A stretch of DNA of 53,315 nucleotides from Thiomonas sp. X19 (GCF_900089495.1 NZ_LT605203.1:306185-359499), one strand, 5' to 3'. Counted from the stretch's first letter, positions 19,426 through 35,496 are shown. A program made the numbers and translations. The notes: generated by a model from the sequence alone, not told the origin.

Positions 19426-19573
19426 CTAGACTCATCACCAATCGATTCCGTCGCGCCGCAGTCCTTCATTCTTGTTTTTCCTGCCTCAGCGATCCGGCTC
19501 GAACGTCGAATCCGACACAAGTTTGAGCATCTCGCACACCACGACCAAGATGCCCGGCAGCAGAGGGAATGCC

Positions 19574-22500
19574 ATGACCGATCACCAAGCCCCATCCGCA
19601 AGCACGCCGCGAACCGTCGCTGACGTTTTCGCGCAGCTCGCGGTGCGGCATGCCGATGCCACGGCCCTGGTGCACGGCGCCCAAGCCCTGAATTACGCGC
19701 AGCTGCAAGCACGCGCCGGCGCCCTGGCCCTGCGCCTGCGCGCCTGCGGTGTGGTGCCGGCCTGCGTGGTCGGCGTGGCGCTGCCGCGTTCGATCGACAG
19801 CATCACCACCCTGCTGGCCATCCTGCAGGTCGGCGCCGCCTATCTGCCGCTCGACCCGGCCTATCCCGTCGAGCGCACCAGCCACATGCTGCGCGACGCT
19901 GGCGCCGGCCTCGTCATCACCCATGCCGCGCATGCCGAACGGTTCTCGACGCACGCCCCGCTGCTCGTGCTCGACGCCGCGCAAGCCAATCCCCCGCCAC
20001 GCGCACTGCCACTGCCGCCGCAGGCCGTGCCGCTGGCCTACATCATGTACACCTCGGGCTCGACCGGCCTGCCCAAAGGCATCGGCATCCCGCATACGGC
20101 CATTCTGCGGCTGGTGATCGAGCCCAACTACATGCGTCTGGGGCCCGACACCCGCATGCTGCACGCCGCCCCCTTGGGGTTCGACGCCTCCACCCTCGAA
20201 ATCTGGGGTCCGCTTCTGAACGGCGGCGTGTGCGTGCTGCACGACGAAAACCTGCCCACGCCGGCGGGCCTGGCCCGCACCATCGACACGCACGCCGTGA
20301 ACACCGCCTGGCTCACCGCAGCGCTGTTCAACGCCGTGGTCGACGACGACCCCAAGCACTTGCGCGGCCTGGCGCAACTGCTCACCGGCGGCGAGGCGCT
20401 GTCGGTGCGCCACGTGCGCCGCGCGCTGCAGGCCCTGCCCGAGGTGCGCCTGATCAACGGCTACGGCCCCACCGAGTGCACCACCTTCTCCACCACCTTC
20501 TCCATCCCGCGCGATCTGCCCGCAGACGCCCGCAGCATCCCCATTGGCAGGCCGATCAACGCCACGCAGGTGCATGTGCTGGGCGCCGATCTGGCCGCGG
20601 TTCCAGCAGGTGAAGTCGGCGAACTGTTCGTCGGCGGAGCCGGGCTCGGCGTCGGCTATCTCAACCGGCCCGAACTCACCGCCGAGCGTTTTGTGCCCAA
20701 CCCCTTCGGCGCGGCCGGTGAGCGTCTCTATCGCACCGGCGATCACGTGCGCCAACTGCCCGACGGCAACCTCGACTACATCGGCCGTGCCGACACCCAG
20801 GTCAAGATTCGCGGCTTTCGCATCGAGCTGGGCGAGATCGAAGCTGCGCTCGCCGCGCATCCCGCCGTCAAATCCTGCGCCGTCATCGCGCGCAATGACG
20901 CCTCCGGCAACGCTCGCCTCATCGCCTATGGCGTTGCTTCCGGCCAAGCCCCGAGCAGCGCCGATTTGCGCACCCTGCTGGCCAAACGCCTGCCCGATTA
21001 CATGCTGCCCGCAGCCTTCGTCTGGCTGCCCGCGCTGCCCATCACCACCAACGGCAAGCTCGACCAGCACGCTCTGCCCGAGCCGCAAAGCCGCCGCCCC
21101 GACCTGACCACCCCCTACCAAGCCGCGCAGGGCGAAGCCGAACAGCGCGTGTGCGATGCTTTTGCCCAGGCCCTGGGCCTGCGGCAGGTTGGCCGGCGGG
21201 ACAACTTTTTCGACCTCGGCGGCAACTCGCTGCTGGTGCTCAAGGTGCTGTCGCTGCTGGGCGATGCGGCGCGCAGGCTGGGCACCCATGCGTTCTTCAG
21301 CCAGCCCACGCCCGCCGCCCTGGCACGTTTGCTGGAGACCGCGTTCAACCATCGTGACAGCGCCGCGCCCGCGCTGGATGCGCGCCGCCTGCCCAGCCGC
21401 ATGCTGGCCGGGTCAGCGCAGGACGCAGCCGCACGGCATGAGCGCACGGCGCAGGCAAACGGCGCCGTGCCCATCGCCATCATCGCCACCGCCGGGCGCT
21501 TTCCCGGCGCGGCCGATGTCGAGCAGTTCTGGGCCAATCTGCTCGCCGGGCGCGACAGCATCACCCATTTCAATTCGAGTCAGCCCCCAGGTGATGGCCG
21601 CGCCACCTCCGCCCCCCAAGGGGGGCAAGAAAGCTTGGGACTGAGCGCTGCGGCTCCAATCCCGTCGGCGCGGGATTGGACCGCGCAAAGGCCAACCGAC
21701 TCTGGCGGTCGGCGGCCCGGCGCTTCCTTGCTGGCCTCGCTCGACCCCGGCATCCCCGCCAGCCTGAGCACCAACCCCGACTACGTGAAGGCCCGCGGCA
21801 TCATCGACGGCGTCGATCAGTTCGACGCCGCCTTCTTTGGCATCAGCCCGCGCGAAGCCGCGTTGATGGACCCGCAGCAGCGCATTTTTCTCGAGCTGTG
21901 CTGGCAATGCCTGGAGCGCGCCGGCCACGCGCCCGACGCCGTGCCCGGCCCCGTCGGCGTGTTCGCCGGCATGTACAACGCCACGTATTTTCAGCATCAC
22001 GTGCAGCACCGGCCCGACCTCATCGACCAGCTCGGCGCCTTCCAGGTCATGCTCGGCAACGAGAAGGACTACATCGCCACGCGCACCGCCAACCGCCTCA
22101 ACCTCACCGGCCCGGCGGTCAGCGTGCACACCGCCTGTTCCACCTCGCTGGTGGCCATCGCCCAAGCCGTGGTCAGCCTGCGCGCCGGGCAGTGCGACAT
22201 GGCGCTGGCGGGCGGCAGCTCCGTCACCTGCCCGCCCAACAGCGGCTATCTGTATCAGGACGGCGCCATGCTCTCGCCCGACGGCGCCACCCGCAGCTTC
22301 GACGCCCGCGCGCAGGGCACGGTGTTCTCCGACGGCGCCGCCGTGGTGCTGCTCAAGCGCCTGGGGGACGCGCTGGCCGATGGCGACCCGGTGCTCGCCG
22401 TGATTCGCGGCGTGGCCATCAACAACGACGGCCGCGACAAGGCCAGCTTCACCGCGCCGAGCGTGGACGGCCAGGCCGCCGTCATCGCCGCCGCGCAGCG

Positions 22501-25500
22501 CGACGCCGGCATCGACGCCCGCAGCGTGAGCTATGTCGAAACCCACGGCACCGCCACGCCCATGGGCGACCCGGTCGAGGTCGAAGCCCTCACCCGCGCC
22601 TTTCGCCAGCACACCGCCGACACCGGCTTTTGCCGCATCGGCTCGCTCAAGAGCAACGTCGGTCACATGGTGATTGCCGCCGGTGCCGGCGGCGTGATCA
22701 AAACCGCACTGGCGCTGGCGCACGAAACCCTGCCGCCCAGCATCCACTACACCGCGCCCAACCCCGGCATCGACTTCGCCAACAGCCCGTTCACGGTCTG
22801 CAACGCGCTCACACCCTGGCCACGCGGCGAACAGCCGCGCCGCGCCGGAGTCAGCGGCTTTGGCGTCGGCGGCACCAATGCCCATGTGGTGCTGGAAGAA
22901 GCGCCGCTGCGCGCGCCGTCCGCCGCCGCCGTCGGCCCGCAGTTGCTCACGCTCTCGGCCAAAACGCGCGCGGCGCTGGACGCCATGGCCACGCAGCTCG
23001 CCGCGCATCTGCAAGCGCACCCGCACATCAATCTGGCCGATTGCGCCCACACCCTGCAAGTCGGGCGCAGCGTCTTTGCGCATCGCCTGTGTGTCGTCGC
23101 AACGACGGCGGACGAAGCCGTGCAAGCCTTGCAAACGCCCAGCCACGCGCTGCGCGCTCAACGCCAGATCGGCAGCAGCGCGCCGGCGCCCATCTGGATG
23201 TTCTCCGGCCAGGGGGCGCAATACCCCGGCATGGGCAGCGGTTTGTACGCGGCAGACCCGGCTTTCCGCGCGGCTTTCGATACGGCGGTGAACGCGCTCG
23301 CCCCACACCTGCCCTTCGACTTGAAGGCCCGCATGTTCGACGGCGACGGCGCGGCCCTCGCCCAAACCGCCACCACCCAGCCCGCGCTGTTCGCGCTCGA
23401 ATGCGCGCTGGCGCAAAGCTGGCTGGCGCGCGGCGCCCAGCCCGCGGCGCTCATCGGCCACAGCGTCGGCGAGTTCGTCGCCGCCGCGCTCGCCGGGGTG
23501 ATGACCCTGGAAGACGCCGCCAGCCTGGTGGCGCAGCGTGGCGCGCTGATGCAGGCGCAGCCGCCCGGCGGCATGCTGTCGGTGCGCCTGTCCGTGGCCG
23601 AGGTGCTCGCGCGCCTGCCTGCCCCCCTGGCCCTGGCCGCCGAGAACGGTCCCAGCGCCTGCGTCGTCGCCGGCCCCAGCGCCGACGTGCAAGCCTGGCA
23701 GGCCGAGCTGGAAGCCGCCGGCGTGCCATGCCGCCTGCTGCAAACCTCGCACGCCTTCCATTCGCCGATGATGGACGGCGCGCTCGACGCCTTCGCCGCC
23801 GCGGTGGGCGCGGTGAAGCTCTCGCCGCCCACCATCCCCATCGCCTCCACCCGCACCGGCGCCTGGCTCACCGATGCCGACGCCACCAGCGCCGACTATT
23901 GGATGCGCCATCTGCGCGAGCCGGTGCGCTTCTCGCCCGCCGTGCGCACCGCGCTGCAACGGCATCCCGACGCCGCGTGGGTCGAACTCGGCCCGCGCGC
24001 CGCGCTCGCCACCCTGGCGCGTCAGCATGGTCCGGCCGGAAATGGCAAACGGCCCCCTGGCGCTGGTGAAGCCATCCCCGCCCACCAAGGGGGCCAAGAA
24101 AACTTGGGACTGCGCGCCGCGGCTCCAATCCCGCTTGCGCGGGATTGGACAGCGCAAAGGCCAGCCGACTCTGGCGGTTGGCGGCCCGGCGTTTCCTTGT
24201 TCGCCGTGGCCAGCCTGGCCGACGCGCCCGAGCGCGAAGCCGCGCAGATGCTGCTCGCCCAGGGCGCGTTGTGGACCGCAGGCCTCGACCTGCCCGCGCC
24301 CGCCGCCAACCCCGCCACCGGCCGCCGCCGCATCCAGTTGCCCACCTACGCCTTCGAGCGCAAGCGCTTCTGGATCGACGCGCCCGTGGCGCAGGCCGCG
24401 CCAACGCCGCAAAACCTTCCCCTCCCCAACCCTCCCCACGCCGTGGGGATGGAGCAAGACCCGAGTTCCAGCACCGCCACCACATGCGTTCCCGCACCTC
24501 CCCCCGCTGAAGCGTCCGCAGACCCCGCCGCAAATGCAGGCCGTGCGCCCCTCTTGCACTTCCCCTTGGAAGAAGGCGCTCCAACCAGCGCCCCCTCGGA
24601 AGTTTCCGCAGACCCCACTGCGGACGCCGGTCGTGCGCCCCTCCCCCACCCCGTGGGGGAGGTCGGGAGGGGGAGGGCCTCCTCAGCATCCAACCCCAGC
24701 GCCACCGTGCTGGCCTTCGTTCCGCCCGTTCCCCCTTCTGCCATGTCTCCCGCCATGTCCACGACCCAGCCCGACATCGCCGCCGCGCCGACATCCGCTG
24801 CCCGCAAGGACCAACTCATCGCCCGCCTGCGCGACATGTTCGAGGATGTCTCGGGCGAAGACCTGAGCCAGGCCGACGCCGCGGCCGCCTTCGTCGAACT
24901 CGGCATCGACTCGCTCACCCTGACGCAAGCGGCGCTGCAGGTGAGAAAGGAGTTCGGCGTTCCCGTCACCTTCCGCCAGCTGATGGAAAGCCTGCGCAGC
25001 ATGGATCTGCTCGCCACCCACCTCGACGCGCAACTGCCGCCCGAGCCAGTGGCCGCCGCGCAGGCACAGGGAGCGGGCATGGAGCAGGCCGCGCCATGTG
25101 CTGCGGCCATGCCCGCGATGTTCGCCACCGCACAAGCCAGCATGCAAGCCATGCCCATGCCCATGCCACCGCTCGCGACAGGCGTGCCCTCCAGCGCCTT
25201 GCAGCAACTCATCCAGCAGCAAATGCAGCTCATGGCGCAGCAGCTCGCCTTGCTGAGTGGCACGCCGCTCATGGCCGCGCAGGCTGCCGCAGCACCTGCC
25301 ATGCTGGCCGCGTCGCCCGCTGCAGCCCCTGGGTCCGCGGCTGTCGCAACACACGCCACGCCAGCCCTATCGATGCCCGCTGCAGCGTCGCCCGACGACA
25401 CCGACACCCAGCGCTACGACGTGAAGCAGGCCTTCGGCGCCATCGCCCGCATTCATACCCAGGCAAATCCCTTGACCGAGCGCCAGCGCGTCCGCCTGGC

Positions 25501-26959
25501 CGCGTTCATGCGGCGGTATGTCGAGCGCACCGCCAAGAGCCGCGCCTACACCACGCAGCACCGCGGCCACCTCGCCGACCCGCGCGTGGTCAACGGCTTT
25601 CGGCCGATGATCAAGGACATCGTCTATCAAGTCGTGATCGAGCGCAGCAAGGGCGCGCACATGTGGGACCTGGACGGCAATCAGTATGTGGACGTGCTCA
25701 ATGGCTTCGGCATGAGCCTGTTCGGCTGGCAGCCCGACTTCGTGCTCGACGCCGTGCGCCAGCAGCTCGACGCCGGCTACGACATCGGCCCGCAGCACCC
25801 GCTCGCCGGCCCGGTGGCCGAGCTGGTCTGCGAGCTCACCGGCTTCGACCGCGCCGGCCTGTGCAACACCGGCTCCGAAGCCGTCATGGCCGCGGTGCGC
25901 ATCGCCCGCACCGTGACGGGCCGCAGCACCGTGGTGCTGTTCACCGGCTCCTACCACGGCACGTTCGACGAAGTGCTGGTGCGCTCCGGCAAGCAGCACA
26001 AGGGCATTCCGGCCGCGCCCGGCATCATGCGCGGCATGTTCGGCGACGTGCGCGTGCTCGACTACGGCAGCCCCGAGGCGCTGGCGTTCATCCGCGCCAA
26101 CGCCGGCGACCTGGCCGCCGTGCTGGTGGAGCCGGTGCAAAGCCGCCGCCCCGAATTGCGCCCGGTGGACTTCCTCAAGGAGGTGCGCAGCATCACCGCC
26201 GCCAGCGGAACCTGCCTCATCTTCGACGAAGTCATCACCGGCTTCCGCTGCGCGCTCGGCGGCACGCAAGAGCTGTTCGGCATCCGCGCCGACCTGGCCA
26301 CCTACGGCAAGGTCATCGGCGGCGGCATGCCCATCGGCGTGGTGGCCGGCAAGCGCGAGTTCATGGACGCGCTCGACGGCGGCCCCTGGCAGTTCGGCGA
26401 CGACTCCATCCCCAGCGTCGGCGTCACCTACTTCGCCGGCACCTTCGTGCGCCACCCGCTGGCCCTGGCCGCCGCCCACGCCAGCCTGCTGCACCTGAAA
26501 GCAGCCGGGCCCATGCTGCAACACAAGCTCAACGCTTCGACCGCCGCGCTGGCCGAAGAACTCAGCGCCTTCTGCCGCGAGCAAGGCGCCCCGCTGGAAA
26601 TCCGCCACTTCGCCTCGCTCTGGCGCGTCGCCTGGCTGGAAGACCACCCGCTGCAAGACCTGCTGTTCGCCATGATGCGCAGCCGCGGCGTGCACATCCT
26701 CGACAACTTCCCCTGTTTCCTCACCACCGCGCACAGCGAGGCCGACATCCGCCTCGTCGCCACCGCCTTCAAAGACTCGGTGCGCGAGCTGCAGGAGTCC
26801 GAATTCCTGCCGCGCCACAAGTCCCCGGTGTCGGTGGTGTTCGACGCCGCCAGGCCGCCCGTGCCCGGCGCCCGCCTCGGCAAGGACGCCAGCGGCAAGC
26901 CCGCCTGGTTCGTGCCCAACCCGGCCGAACCCGGCCGCTTCCTCAAGGTGGGCGCGTGA
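19574..26959 (+). CDS. hybrid NRPS/PKS megasynthase: A-T-KS-AT-ACP-aminotransferase
   Basis: 2461 residues from the ATG at 19574 (GAGGG seven bases upstream). Adenylation domain about 15-500 ([11 protein letters not shown] near 158). Carrier Ser near 552 in DLGGNSLL. Ketosynthase about 630-1110 with Cys near 854 (TACSTSL), His in VETHGTATP and KSNVGH. Acyltransferase about 1205-1600 with GHSVGE near 1296 and HAFHS, a malonyl signature. ACP Ser near 1779 (LGIDSLTL). PLP aminotransferase of the glutamate-semialdehyde type about 1945-2460, Lys near 2245 in TYGKVIGGG. My alignment of the A-domain pocket gives D-A-L-W-L-G-G-T-F, close to Val codes. Expected: load Val, extend with malonate, aminate the beta-keto group. 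Repeats are inserted in frame in KS and AT. Pathway inferred, domains clear. Confidence 0.9.
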   Translation: MTDHQAPSASTPRTVADVFAQLAVRHADATALVHGAQALNYAQLQARAGALALRLRACGVVPACVVGVALPRSIDSITTLLAILQVGAAYLPLDPAYPVERTSHMLRDAGAGLVITHAAHAERFSTHAPLLVLDAAQANPPPRALPLPPQAVPLAYIMYTSGSTGLPKGIGIPHTAILRLVIEPNYMRLGPDTRMLHAAPLGFDASTLEIWGPLLNGGVCVLHDENLPTPAGLARTIDTHAVNTAWLTAALFNAVVDDDPKHLRGLAQLLTGGEALSVRHVRRALQALPEVRLINGYGPTECTTFSTTFSIPRDLPADARSIPIGRPINATQVHVLGADLAAVPAGEVGELFVGGAGLGVGYLNRPELTAERFVPNPFGAAGERLYRTGDHVRQLPDGNLDYIGRADTQVKIRGFRIELGEIEAALAAHPAVKSCAVIARNDASGNARLIAYGVASGQAPSSADLRTLLAKRLPDYMLPAAFVWLPALPITTNGKLDQHALPEPQSRRPDLTTPYQAAQGEAEQRVCDAFAQALGLRQVGRRDNFFDLGGNSLLVLKVLSLLGDAARRLGTHAFFSQPTPAALARLLETAFNHRDSAAPALDARRLPSRMLAGSAQDAAARHERTAQANGAVPIAIIATAGRFPGAADVEQFWANLLAGRDSITHFNSSQPPGDGRATSAPQGGQESLGLSAAAPIPSARDWTAQRPTDSGGRRPGASLLASLDPGIPASLSTNPDYVKARGIIDGVDQFDAAFFGISPREAALMDPQQRIFLELCWQCLERAGHAPDAVPGPVGVFAGMYNATYFQHHVQHRPDLIDQLGAFQVMLGNEKDYIATRTANRLNLTGPAVSVHTACSTSLVAIAQAVVSLRAGQCDMALAGGSSVTCPPNSGYLYQDGAMLSPDGATRSFDARAQGTVFSDGAAVVLLKRLGDALADGDPVLAVIRGVAINNDGRDKASFTAPSVDGQAAVIAAAQRDAGIDARSVSYVETHGTATPMGDPVEVEALTRAFRQHTADTGFCRIGSLKSNVGHMVIAAGAGGVIKTALALAHETLPPSIHYTAPNPGIDFANSPFTVCNALTPWPRGEQPRRAGVSGFGVGGTNAHVVLEEAPLRAPSAAAVGPQLLTLSAKTRAALDAMATQLAAHLQAHPHINLADCAHTLQVGRSVFAHRLCVVATTADEAVQALQTPSHALRAQRQIGSSAPAPIWMFSGQGAQYPGMGSGLYAADPAFRAAFDTAVNALAPHLPFDLKARMFDGDGAALAQTATTQPALFALECALAQSWLARGAQPAALIGHSVGEFVAAALAGVMTLEDAASLVAQRGALMQAQPPGGMLSVRLSVAEVLARLPAPLALAAENGPSACVVAGPSADVQAWQAELEAAGVPCRLLQTSHAFHSPMMDGALDAFAAAVGAVKLSPPTIPIASTRTGAWLTDADATSADYWMRHLREPVRFSPAVRTALQRHPDAAWVELGPRAALATLARQHGPAGNGKRPPGAGEAIPAHQGGQENLGLRAAAPIPLARDWTAQRPADSGGWRPGVSLFAVASLADAPEREAAQMLLAQGALWTAGLDLPAPAANPATGRRRIQLPTYAFERKRFWIDAPVAQAAPTPQNLPLPNPPHAVGMEQDPSSSTATTCVPAPPPAEASADPAANAGRAPLLHFPLEEGAPTSAPSEVSADPTADAGRAPLPHPVGEVGRGRASSASNPSATVLAFVPPVPPSAMSPAMSTTQPDIAAAPTSAARKDQLIARLRDMFEDVSGEDLSQADAAAAFVELGIDSLTLTQAALQVRKEFGVPVTFRQLMESLRSMDLLATHLDAQLPPEPVAAAQAQGAGMEQAAPCAAAMPAMFATAQASMQAMPMPMPPLATGVPSSALQQLIQQQMQLMAQQLALLSGTPLMAAQAAAAPAMLAASPAAAPGSAAVATHATPALSMPAAASPDDTDTQRYDVKQAFGAIARIHTQANPLTERQRVRLAAFMRRYVERTAKSRAYTTQHRGHLADPRVVNGFRPMIKDIVYQVVIERSKGAHMWDLDGNQYVDVLNGFGMSLFGWQPDFVLDAVRQQLDAGYDIGPQHPLAGPVAELVCELTGFDRAGLCNTGSEAVMAAVRIARTVTGRSTVVLFTGSYHGTFDEVLVRSGKQHKGIPAAPGIMRGMFGDVRVLDYGSPEALAFIRANAGDLAAVLVEPVQSRRPELRPVDFLKEVRSITAASGTCLIFDEVITGFRCALGGTQELFGIRADLATYGKVIGGGMPIGVVAGKREFMDALDGGPWQFGDDSIPSVGVTYFAGTFVRHPLALAAAHASLLHLKAAGPMLQHKLNASTAALAEELSAFCREQGAPLEIRHFASLWRVAWLEDHPLQDLLFAMMRSRGVHILDNFPCFLTTAHSEADIRLVATAFKDSVRELQESEFLPRHKSPVSVVFDAARPPVPGARLGKDASGKPAWFVPNPAEPGRFLKVGA
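21611..21732 (+). repeat. in-frame dispersed repeat within the KS domain
   Basis: A stretch starting CCCCCCAAGGGGGGCAAG and ending GGCGGCCCGGCGCTTCC. Near 21655-21680 it carries a hairpin, TCCAATCCCG-(TCGGCG)-CGGGATTGGA. It interrupts the KS N-terminal part between residues equivalent to SITHF and LDPGIPASL, where the family normally has only a few residues. It keeps the frame and adds roughly 50 residues. About nine in ten bases of the core match the unit at 24081-24201. Confidence 0.8.
24081..24201 (+). repeat. in-frame dispersed repeat within the AT domain
   Basis: Second long copy: CACCAAGGGGGCCAAG, the hairpin TCCAATCCCG-(CTTGCG)-CGGGATTGGA, and GGCGGCCCGGCGTTTCC at the end. The stem is identical to the KS copy while the loop differs. 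It lies between LATLARQH and LFAVASL in the C-terminal part of the acyltransferase, in frame. The peptide shares [20 protein letters not shown] sequence with the KS insertion. Confidence 0.8.
24416..24690 (+). repeat. repeat-built linker between AT and ACP
   Basis: Two G/C-rich palindromic elements (about 24416-24455 and 24637-24690) are in inverted orientation to each other. Between them a direct repeat of at least 45 bases, beginning GAAGCGTCCGCAGACCCC at 24509 and GAAGTTTCCGCAGACCCC at 24599, is spaced exactly 90 bases (30 codons). All stay in frame and form a Pro/Ala-rich linker. It differs from the KS and AT repeats. Confidence 0.65.
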
Positions 26960-26984
26960 GCCTCTCGCCCGGGAGCACACACTC

Positions 26985-31994
<5,010 letters not shown>

Positions 31995-32016
31995 ACAACC
32001 CCCGATGGAGGCCCCC

Positions 32017-32865
32017 ATGCTGTCCACACCCAACCGCGAACCCCATGCCCAACGCTGGTCGCGCGCGCAGGGCAATGCGCCGTACAACCCCAGGCCGCCA
32101 AGCCTCGCCGCCACGCTGCCGCCCCGCCTGCGCGCCCATGGCGTGGCCACGCTGGCTTGGCCACAGGGCCGCAATGTGCATGTGTGGCGGCTCGATCTGC
32201 GCGATATGGGGGCCGATGCCGTCGCCCTGCTCGACGCCGCCGAGACCGAACGTGCGCAGCGCTTCGTCTACGCCCACGACTGGCGGCGCTACGTGGCGGC
32301 GCATGCCTGGCTGCGGCGCATTCTCGGCGCCTATCTCGGCGTGCCGTCGCAGCAGTTGCGCTTCGCCACCGGCGCTTACGGCAAGCCGGTGCTGCTGCAA
32401 GCGCTGCGCGGGGCGGGCCAGGCGCCGCTGTGTTTCAACCTGAGCCACAGCAAGGATCTGGCGCTGATCGCCGTGACCGCAGGCATCGAAGTGGGCGTGG
32501 ACATCGAGGCCGTGCGGGGCGATCTGCCGGGGCCGGACCTGGCCGCCGGCGTGCTGAGCGCAACGGAGCTCGACGAGCTGGCGCAATGCGCCGCGCCCGA
32601 CCATGCCGACACCTTCGTCGGCTGCTGGACACGCAAGGAAGCCTGCCTGAAAGCGCTGGGCATCGGCCTGCGGCTGGAGCCGCGCGCGCTGCACGTGGGC
32701 TTGCGCACGCAGCGCCAAACTGTGCAGGTGGATGGTGCCGCGGCGCCCATCGACATCACCCCGCTGCCCGCACCCAGCGGCTATTGCGCTGCGCTCGCCG
32801 CGGTTGGGGGTTTCGCGCACATCGAGCCGCAGGACGCCGCCCATCAGCCGGAGTGGCGAACTTGA
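32017..32865 (+). CDS. Sfp-type 4'-phosphopantetheinyl transferase
   Basis: 282 residues. FATGAYGKPVL near 117, FNLSHSKDLALIAVT near 140, VGVDIEAVR near 158 with the Mg-binding Asp and Glu, and FVGCWTRKEACLKALGIGL near 202 with the WxxKEA motif. These are the three Sfp motifs. It would activate the four carrier domains of the two synthases by transferring phosphopantetheine from CoA. I prefer the ATG at 32017 because GGAGG lies five bases upstream; an in-frame ATG at 32005 is also possible. It follows the NRPS stop by 22 bases. Confidence 0.92.
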   Translation: MLSTPNREPHAQRWSRAQGNAPYNPRPPSLAATLPPRLRAHGVATLAWPQGRNVHVWRLDLRDMGADAVALLDAAETERAQRFVYAHDWRRYVAAHAWLRRILGAYLGVPSQQLRFATGAYGKPVLLQALRGAGQAPLCFNLSHSKDLALIAVTAGIEVGVDIEAVRGDLPGPDLAAGVLSATELDELAQCAAPDHADTFVGCWTRKEACLKALGIGLRLEPRALHVGLRTQRQTVQVDGAAAPIDITPLPAPSGYCAALAAVGGFAHIEPQDAAHQPEWRT

Positions 32866-33692
32866 CCCCACTGCGATTCTTGCGCGACGCGCGCGAGCTG
32901 TTCGCGCTGCATCTTGAGCCGAGCGCCGACGCCGCGGCGCGCGACCACGCCGTGCTGCTGTGCAACCCCTTCGGCCAGGAGGCCATTCGCGCCCACCGCC
33001 TGTACCGCGTGCTCGGCGACCGTCTGACGGCCGCCGGCTTCCACGTGTTGCGCTTCGACTATTACGGCAGCGGCGATTCGGCCGGCGATGACGCCGACTT
33101 CGACCTCGACGGCGCCATCGCCGACACCGTGGCCGCCGGCAACTTGCTGCTGCAACGCAGCCGCGCCGGAAAGTTGTCGTGCCTGGGACTGAGGCTGGGC
33201 GGCAACATCGCGGCACTGGCTTCAAGTCATTGGGCCGAGGCGCTGGACCAACTGCTGCTGTTCGAGCCCGTGGCCGAAGGCGGCAGCCATTTGCTGGCCT
33301 TGCAGCAGTCCAACGCCGACACCATGGCCGGCATGTTCGGCTCGCGCTGGCGCATCGACCCCGCGCTGCGCCAATTCAACCTGCCCGACCCCGGCGGCGA
33401 AGCGCTGGGCTTTGCGCTGACGCCGGCCTGCAAGGCGCAAATTGCCGAGCGCATCGGCCTGCACCAACCCTGGCCCGGCCGCGCCCGCAACACCATCATC
33501 CTCACGCCGCAAGTCGATGCGTTCACCGTCTGGGCGGCCAAGCGCGACCTCCTGGCCTCACCCCGCTTGCACGTCGCTCCCTCCGACTCCGACATCGACT
33601 GGGCCACCAACAGCGCGTTGAACACCGCCATCGTTCCCCGGGCCTGGGTGGACCATGCGCTCGGCGCCCTGACGGAAGCCGTCCATGCATGA
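32862..33692 (+). CDS. alpha/beta hydrolase, resembles exosortase-associated hydrolase 2
   Basis: About 276 residues. An alpha/beta hydrolase start (LLCNPFGQEAIRAHRLYRVL), then FDYYGSGDSAGD, the elbow region CLGLRLGGNIAAL and EPVAEGGSHL. The elbow shows G-L-R-L-G with Arg where Ser is usual, as I recall for the TIGR03101-like family seen with XrtA clusters. The start is probably TTG at 32862, overlapping the previous stop as TTGA, with CGGAG eight bases upstream; GTG at 32853 is an alternative. By position it may act with the megasynthases (release, or editing), or with the glycan. Function not known. Confidence 0.7.
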   Translation: MTPLRFLRDARELFALHLEPSADAAARDHAVLLCNPFGQEAIRAHRLYRVLGDRLTAAGFHVLRFDYYGSGDSAGDDADFDLDGAIADTVAAGNLLLQRSRAGKLSCLGLRLGGNIAALASSHWAEALDQLLLFEPVAEGGSHLLALQQSNADTMAGMFGSRWRIDPALRQFNLPDPGGEALGFALTPACKAQIAERIGLHQPWPGRARNTIILTPQVDAFTVWAAKRDLLASPRLHVAPSDSDIDWATNSALNTAIVPRAWVDHALGALTEAVHA

Positions 33693-34620
33693 AGCCACCC
33701 TCGTCTTCGGCCCCGACCAGGGGCTGATCGGCACCCTGACCCTGCCCGCCGCGCGCGCAGACGCTGCCGCCCCATGCGGCATGGTGCTGTTCAACGCCGG
33801 CGTGGTGCACCGCATCGGGCCGCACCGCATCAACGTGAAACTCGCGCGCGAACTGGCGCGCCACGGCATTCCCACCATCCGTTTCGACCTGCACGGCATC
33901 GGCGACAGCCTGGGGGCGGACGGCAAACTGAGCTACCAGCAGCAGGTGGTGCGCGATTTGCAGGCCGCGATGGACACGCTGCAGGACGCCGCGAGCGTGC
34001 AGCACTTCGCCCTGCTCGGCTTCTGCTCCGGTGCGCTGCCCAGCTACTGGGCCGCGCAGCAAGATGCGCGCGTGCGCCACATCATCCTGTACGACGCCTT
34101 CTCCCTGCAAACCGGCAAGAGCCGGAGGCGCTTTTTCGTCGTTCGTCTACGCAATCATGGTTTCGATCCGGTCGCCATCGCGCTGTATCTGCGACGTGCC
34201 GCGAGTTTGCTGGGATCGCTGCCGCAGTGGCTGCAAAGCAAGCTCCGACGCTTGCACGTCGAAGCCGCTCCCCCCGTCGACGACCGACCCTCAAAAGCTC
34301 AGCTTGCACAGGGCTTCGCGCAATTGGCGCAAAAGGGCGTGCATGTCTCGGTGCTGCAGTCGGGCGCTGACTTCAGCAACGTCAACTACGCGGCGCAAAT
34401 CGTCGAGGCCTTTGGCCTGGATGATGCGCCCATCCCCAATCTGCGCACGGCTTGGCTGGCGCCCATTGACCACGTCATGACCTCGATCAACGCCCAGCGC
34501 GAGTTCATGGACTGGATTTGTGCCGACTTGCTGGAGCGGCAAACCGTTGTCGTGGATCAGTTGCCGAACCACGTGCATCATTCCCCGCCCACGCCGGAAC
34601 CTGCACATGCGCCCGATTAG
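33685..34620 (+). CDS. alpha/beta hydrolase, resembles exosortase-associated hydrolase 1
   Basis: 311 residues, overlapping the previous gene by eight bases. VLFNAGVVHRIGPHRINVKLAREL near 33, FDLHGIGDSLG near 70, and the nucleophile elbow LLGFCSGALPSY near 112, where Cys replaces the usual Ser. The late His region could be APIDHVMTS near 262. TIGR03100-like proteins in XrtA loci show a similar Cys elbow, from memory. As an in-trans acyl-thioester hydrolase or acyltransferase it could release the product that the NRPS cannot release itself; that is inference. Confidence 0.72.
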   Translation: MHEATLVFGPDQGLIGTLTLPAARADAAAPCGMVLFNAGVVHRIGPHRINVKLARELARHGIPTIRFDLHGIGDSLGADGKLSYQQQVVRDLQAAMDTLQDAASVQHFALLGFCSGALPSYWAAQQDARVRHIILYDAFSLQTGKSRRRFFVVRLRNHGFDPVAIALYLRRAASLLGSLPQWLQSKLRRLHVEAAPPVDDRPSKAQLAQGFAQLAQKGVHVSVLQSGADFSNVNYAAQIVEAFGLDDAPIPNLRTAWLAPIDHVMTSINAQREFMDWICADLLERQTVVVDQLPNHVHHSPPTPEPAHAPD

Positions 34621-34701
34621 GTTTGAGGCGCAGCATCCAGCCCACTGGCATTCACCCAAAAACCGGTCATCGACCACCATCAAGAGGATGGATGCGCCAT
34701 C

Positions 34702-35496
34702 GTGTTCGACTTGAGACTCTGGCTTGAATCCCTGCTTGCGCCCGTGGCCCTTATCGCTTGGTGCCTGGTCCTGTTAACGGCGATGGCCTGGCGCATGCCC
34801 ATTCCGAAGCTCATGCGTTTCGGCGCCGCCGGCGTGCTGCTGGTTTATCTCGCGCTATCCATGCCGCTGACCGTCGATCCTGCTTTTTCCGCTTTGCAAG
34901 ACTGGGCCCGGCGCGACGCCCGCTGCGGGCAGCCGCCCGCCGGCAGTGTGATCATCGTGCTGGCAGGTGGCTTCGAACATGCCCCCGACCGGCTCACCGA
35001 TTTCAACGCCCTGCAAGGCGACGGCCTGCGCCGCACCCTCGCAGCGGTGGCGCTCGCGCGACGAACACCACACAGTGTTTTGCTGTTTACCGGGGGGGGC
35101 AACACGCGCTTTAGCGAGGCTGCCGTGATGGGCGCACTCGCCGAAGCCCTGGGAATTGCGGCAAACCGCATCGAACTGGAGCAGCGCTCTCACACAACCT
35201 ACGAGAGCGCCATCAACACCCGCGCCATGCTGGCCCGTGACCCGCCGGCCGCGCGCTACCTCGTGACATCGGCCTATCACATGCCGCGCTCTTACAGGGC
35301 CTTTCGCGACGCGGGGCAAAAGGTCTGTGCATGGCCAGCCGGCTTTCTCAGCACGCACGCCCCGCTGCTTGACCGACTCATCCCGCAACTCGGTGGCCTG
35401 GAGAAATCATCCCTGTTGTTGCATGAATATTTAGGCATGATTTTTTACAGCTTGGTGAAGTTCCGCCAATTGCCGTTCGTTCAAACACATTCCTGA
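34702..35496 (+). CDS. DUF218/YdcF-like (ElyC-like) membrane protein
   Basis: 264 residues. Two N-terminal membrane helices (about 8-30 and 40-55) come before a periplasmic or cytoplasmic DUF218 domain: GSVIIVLAGGFEHAPDR near 81, LLFTGGGNTRFSEAAVM near 125, ELEQRSHTTYESAINTR near 156 and LVTSAYHMPRSYRAFR near 187. The family is linked to envelope polysaccharide and lipid-carrier metabolism (ElyC, SanA). The start is a GTG with only a weak ribosome site (AGAGGA, distant). It lies 81 bases after the hydrolase. Confidence 0.82.
   Translation: MFDLRLWLESLLAPVALIAWCLVLLTAMAWRMPIPKLMRFGAAGVLLVYLALSMPLTVDPAFSALQDWARRDARCGQPPAGSVIIVLAGGFEHAPDRLTDFNALQGDGLRRTLAAVALARRTPHSVLLFTGGGNTRFSEAAVMGALAEALGIAANRIELEQRSHTTYESAINTRAMLARDPPAARYLVTSAYHMPRSYRAFRDAGQKVCAWPAGFLSTHAPLLDRLIPQLGGLEKSSLLLHEYLGMIFYSLVKFRQLPFVQTHS

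Noticed and set aside
21413..24649. A 1078-residue open frame on the strand opposite the PKS
   Set aside because: It is an antisense shadow of a GC-rich gene: composition is Gly/Arg/Ala-rich, no family motif, and the plus strand has full domain matches.
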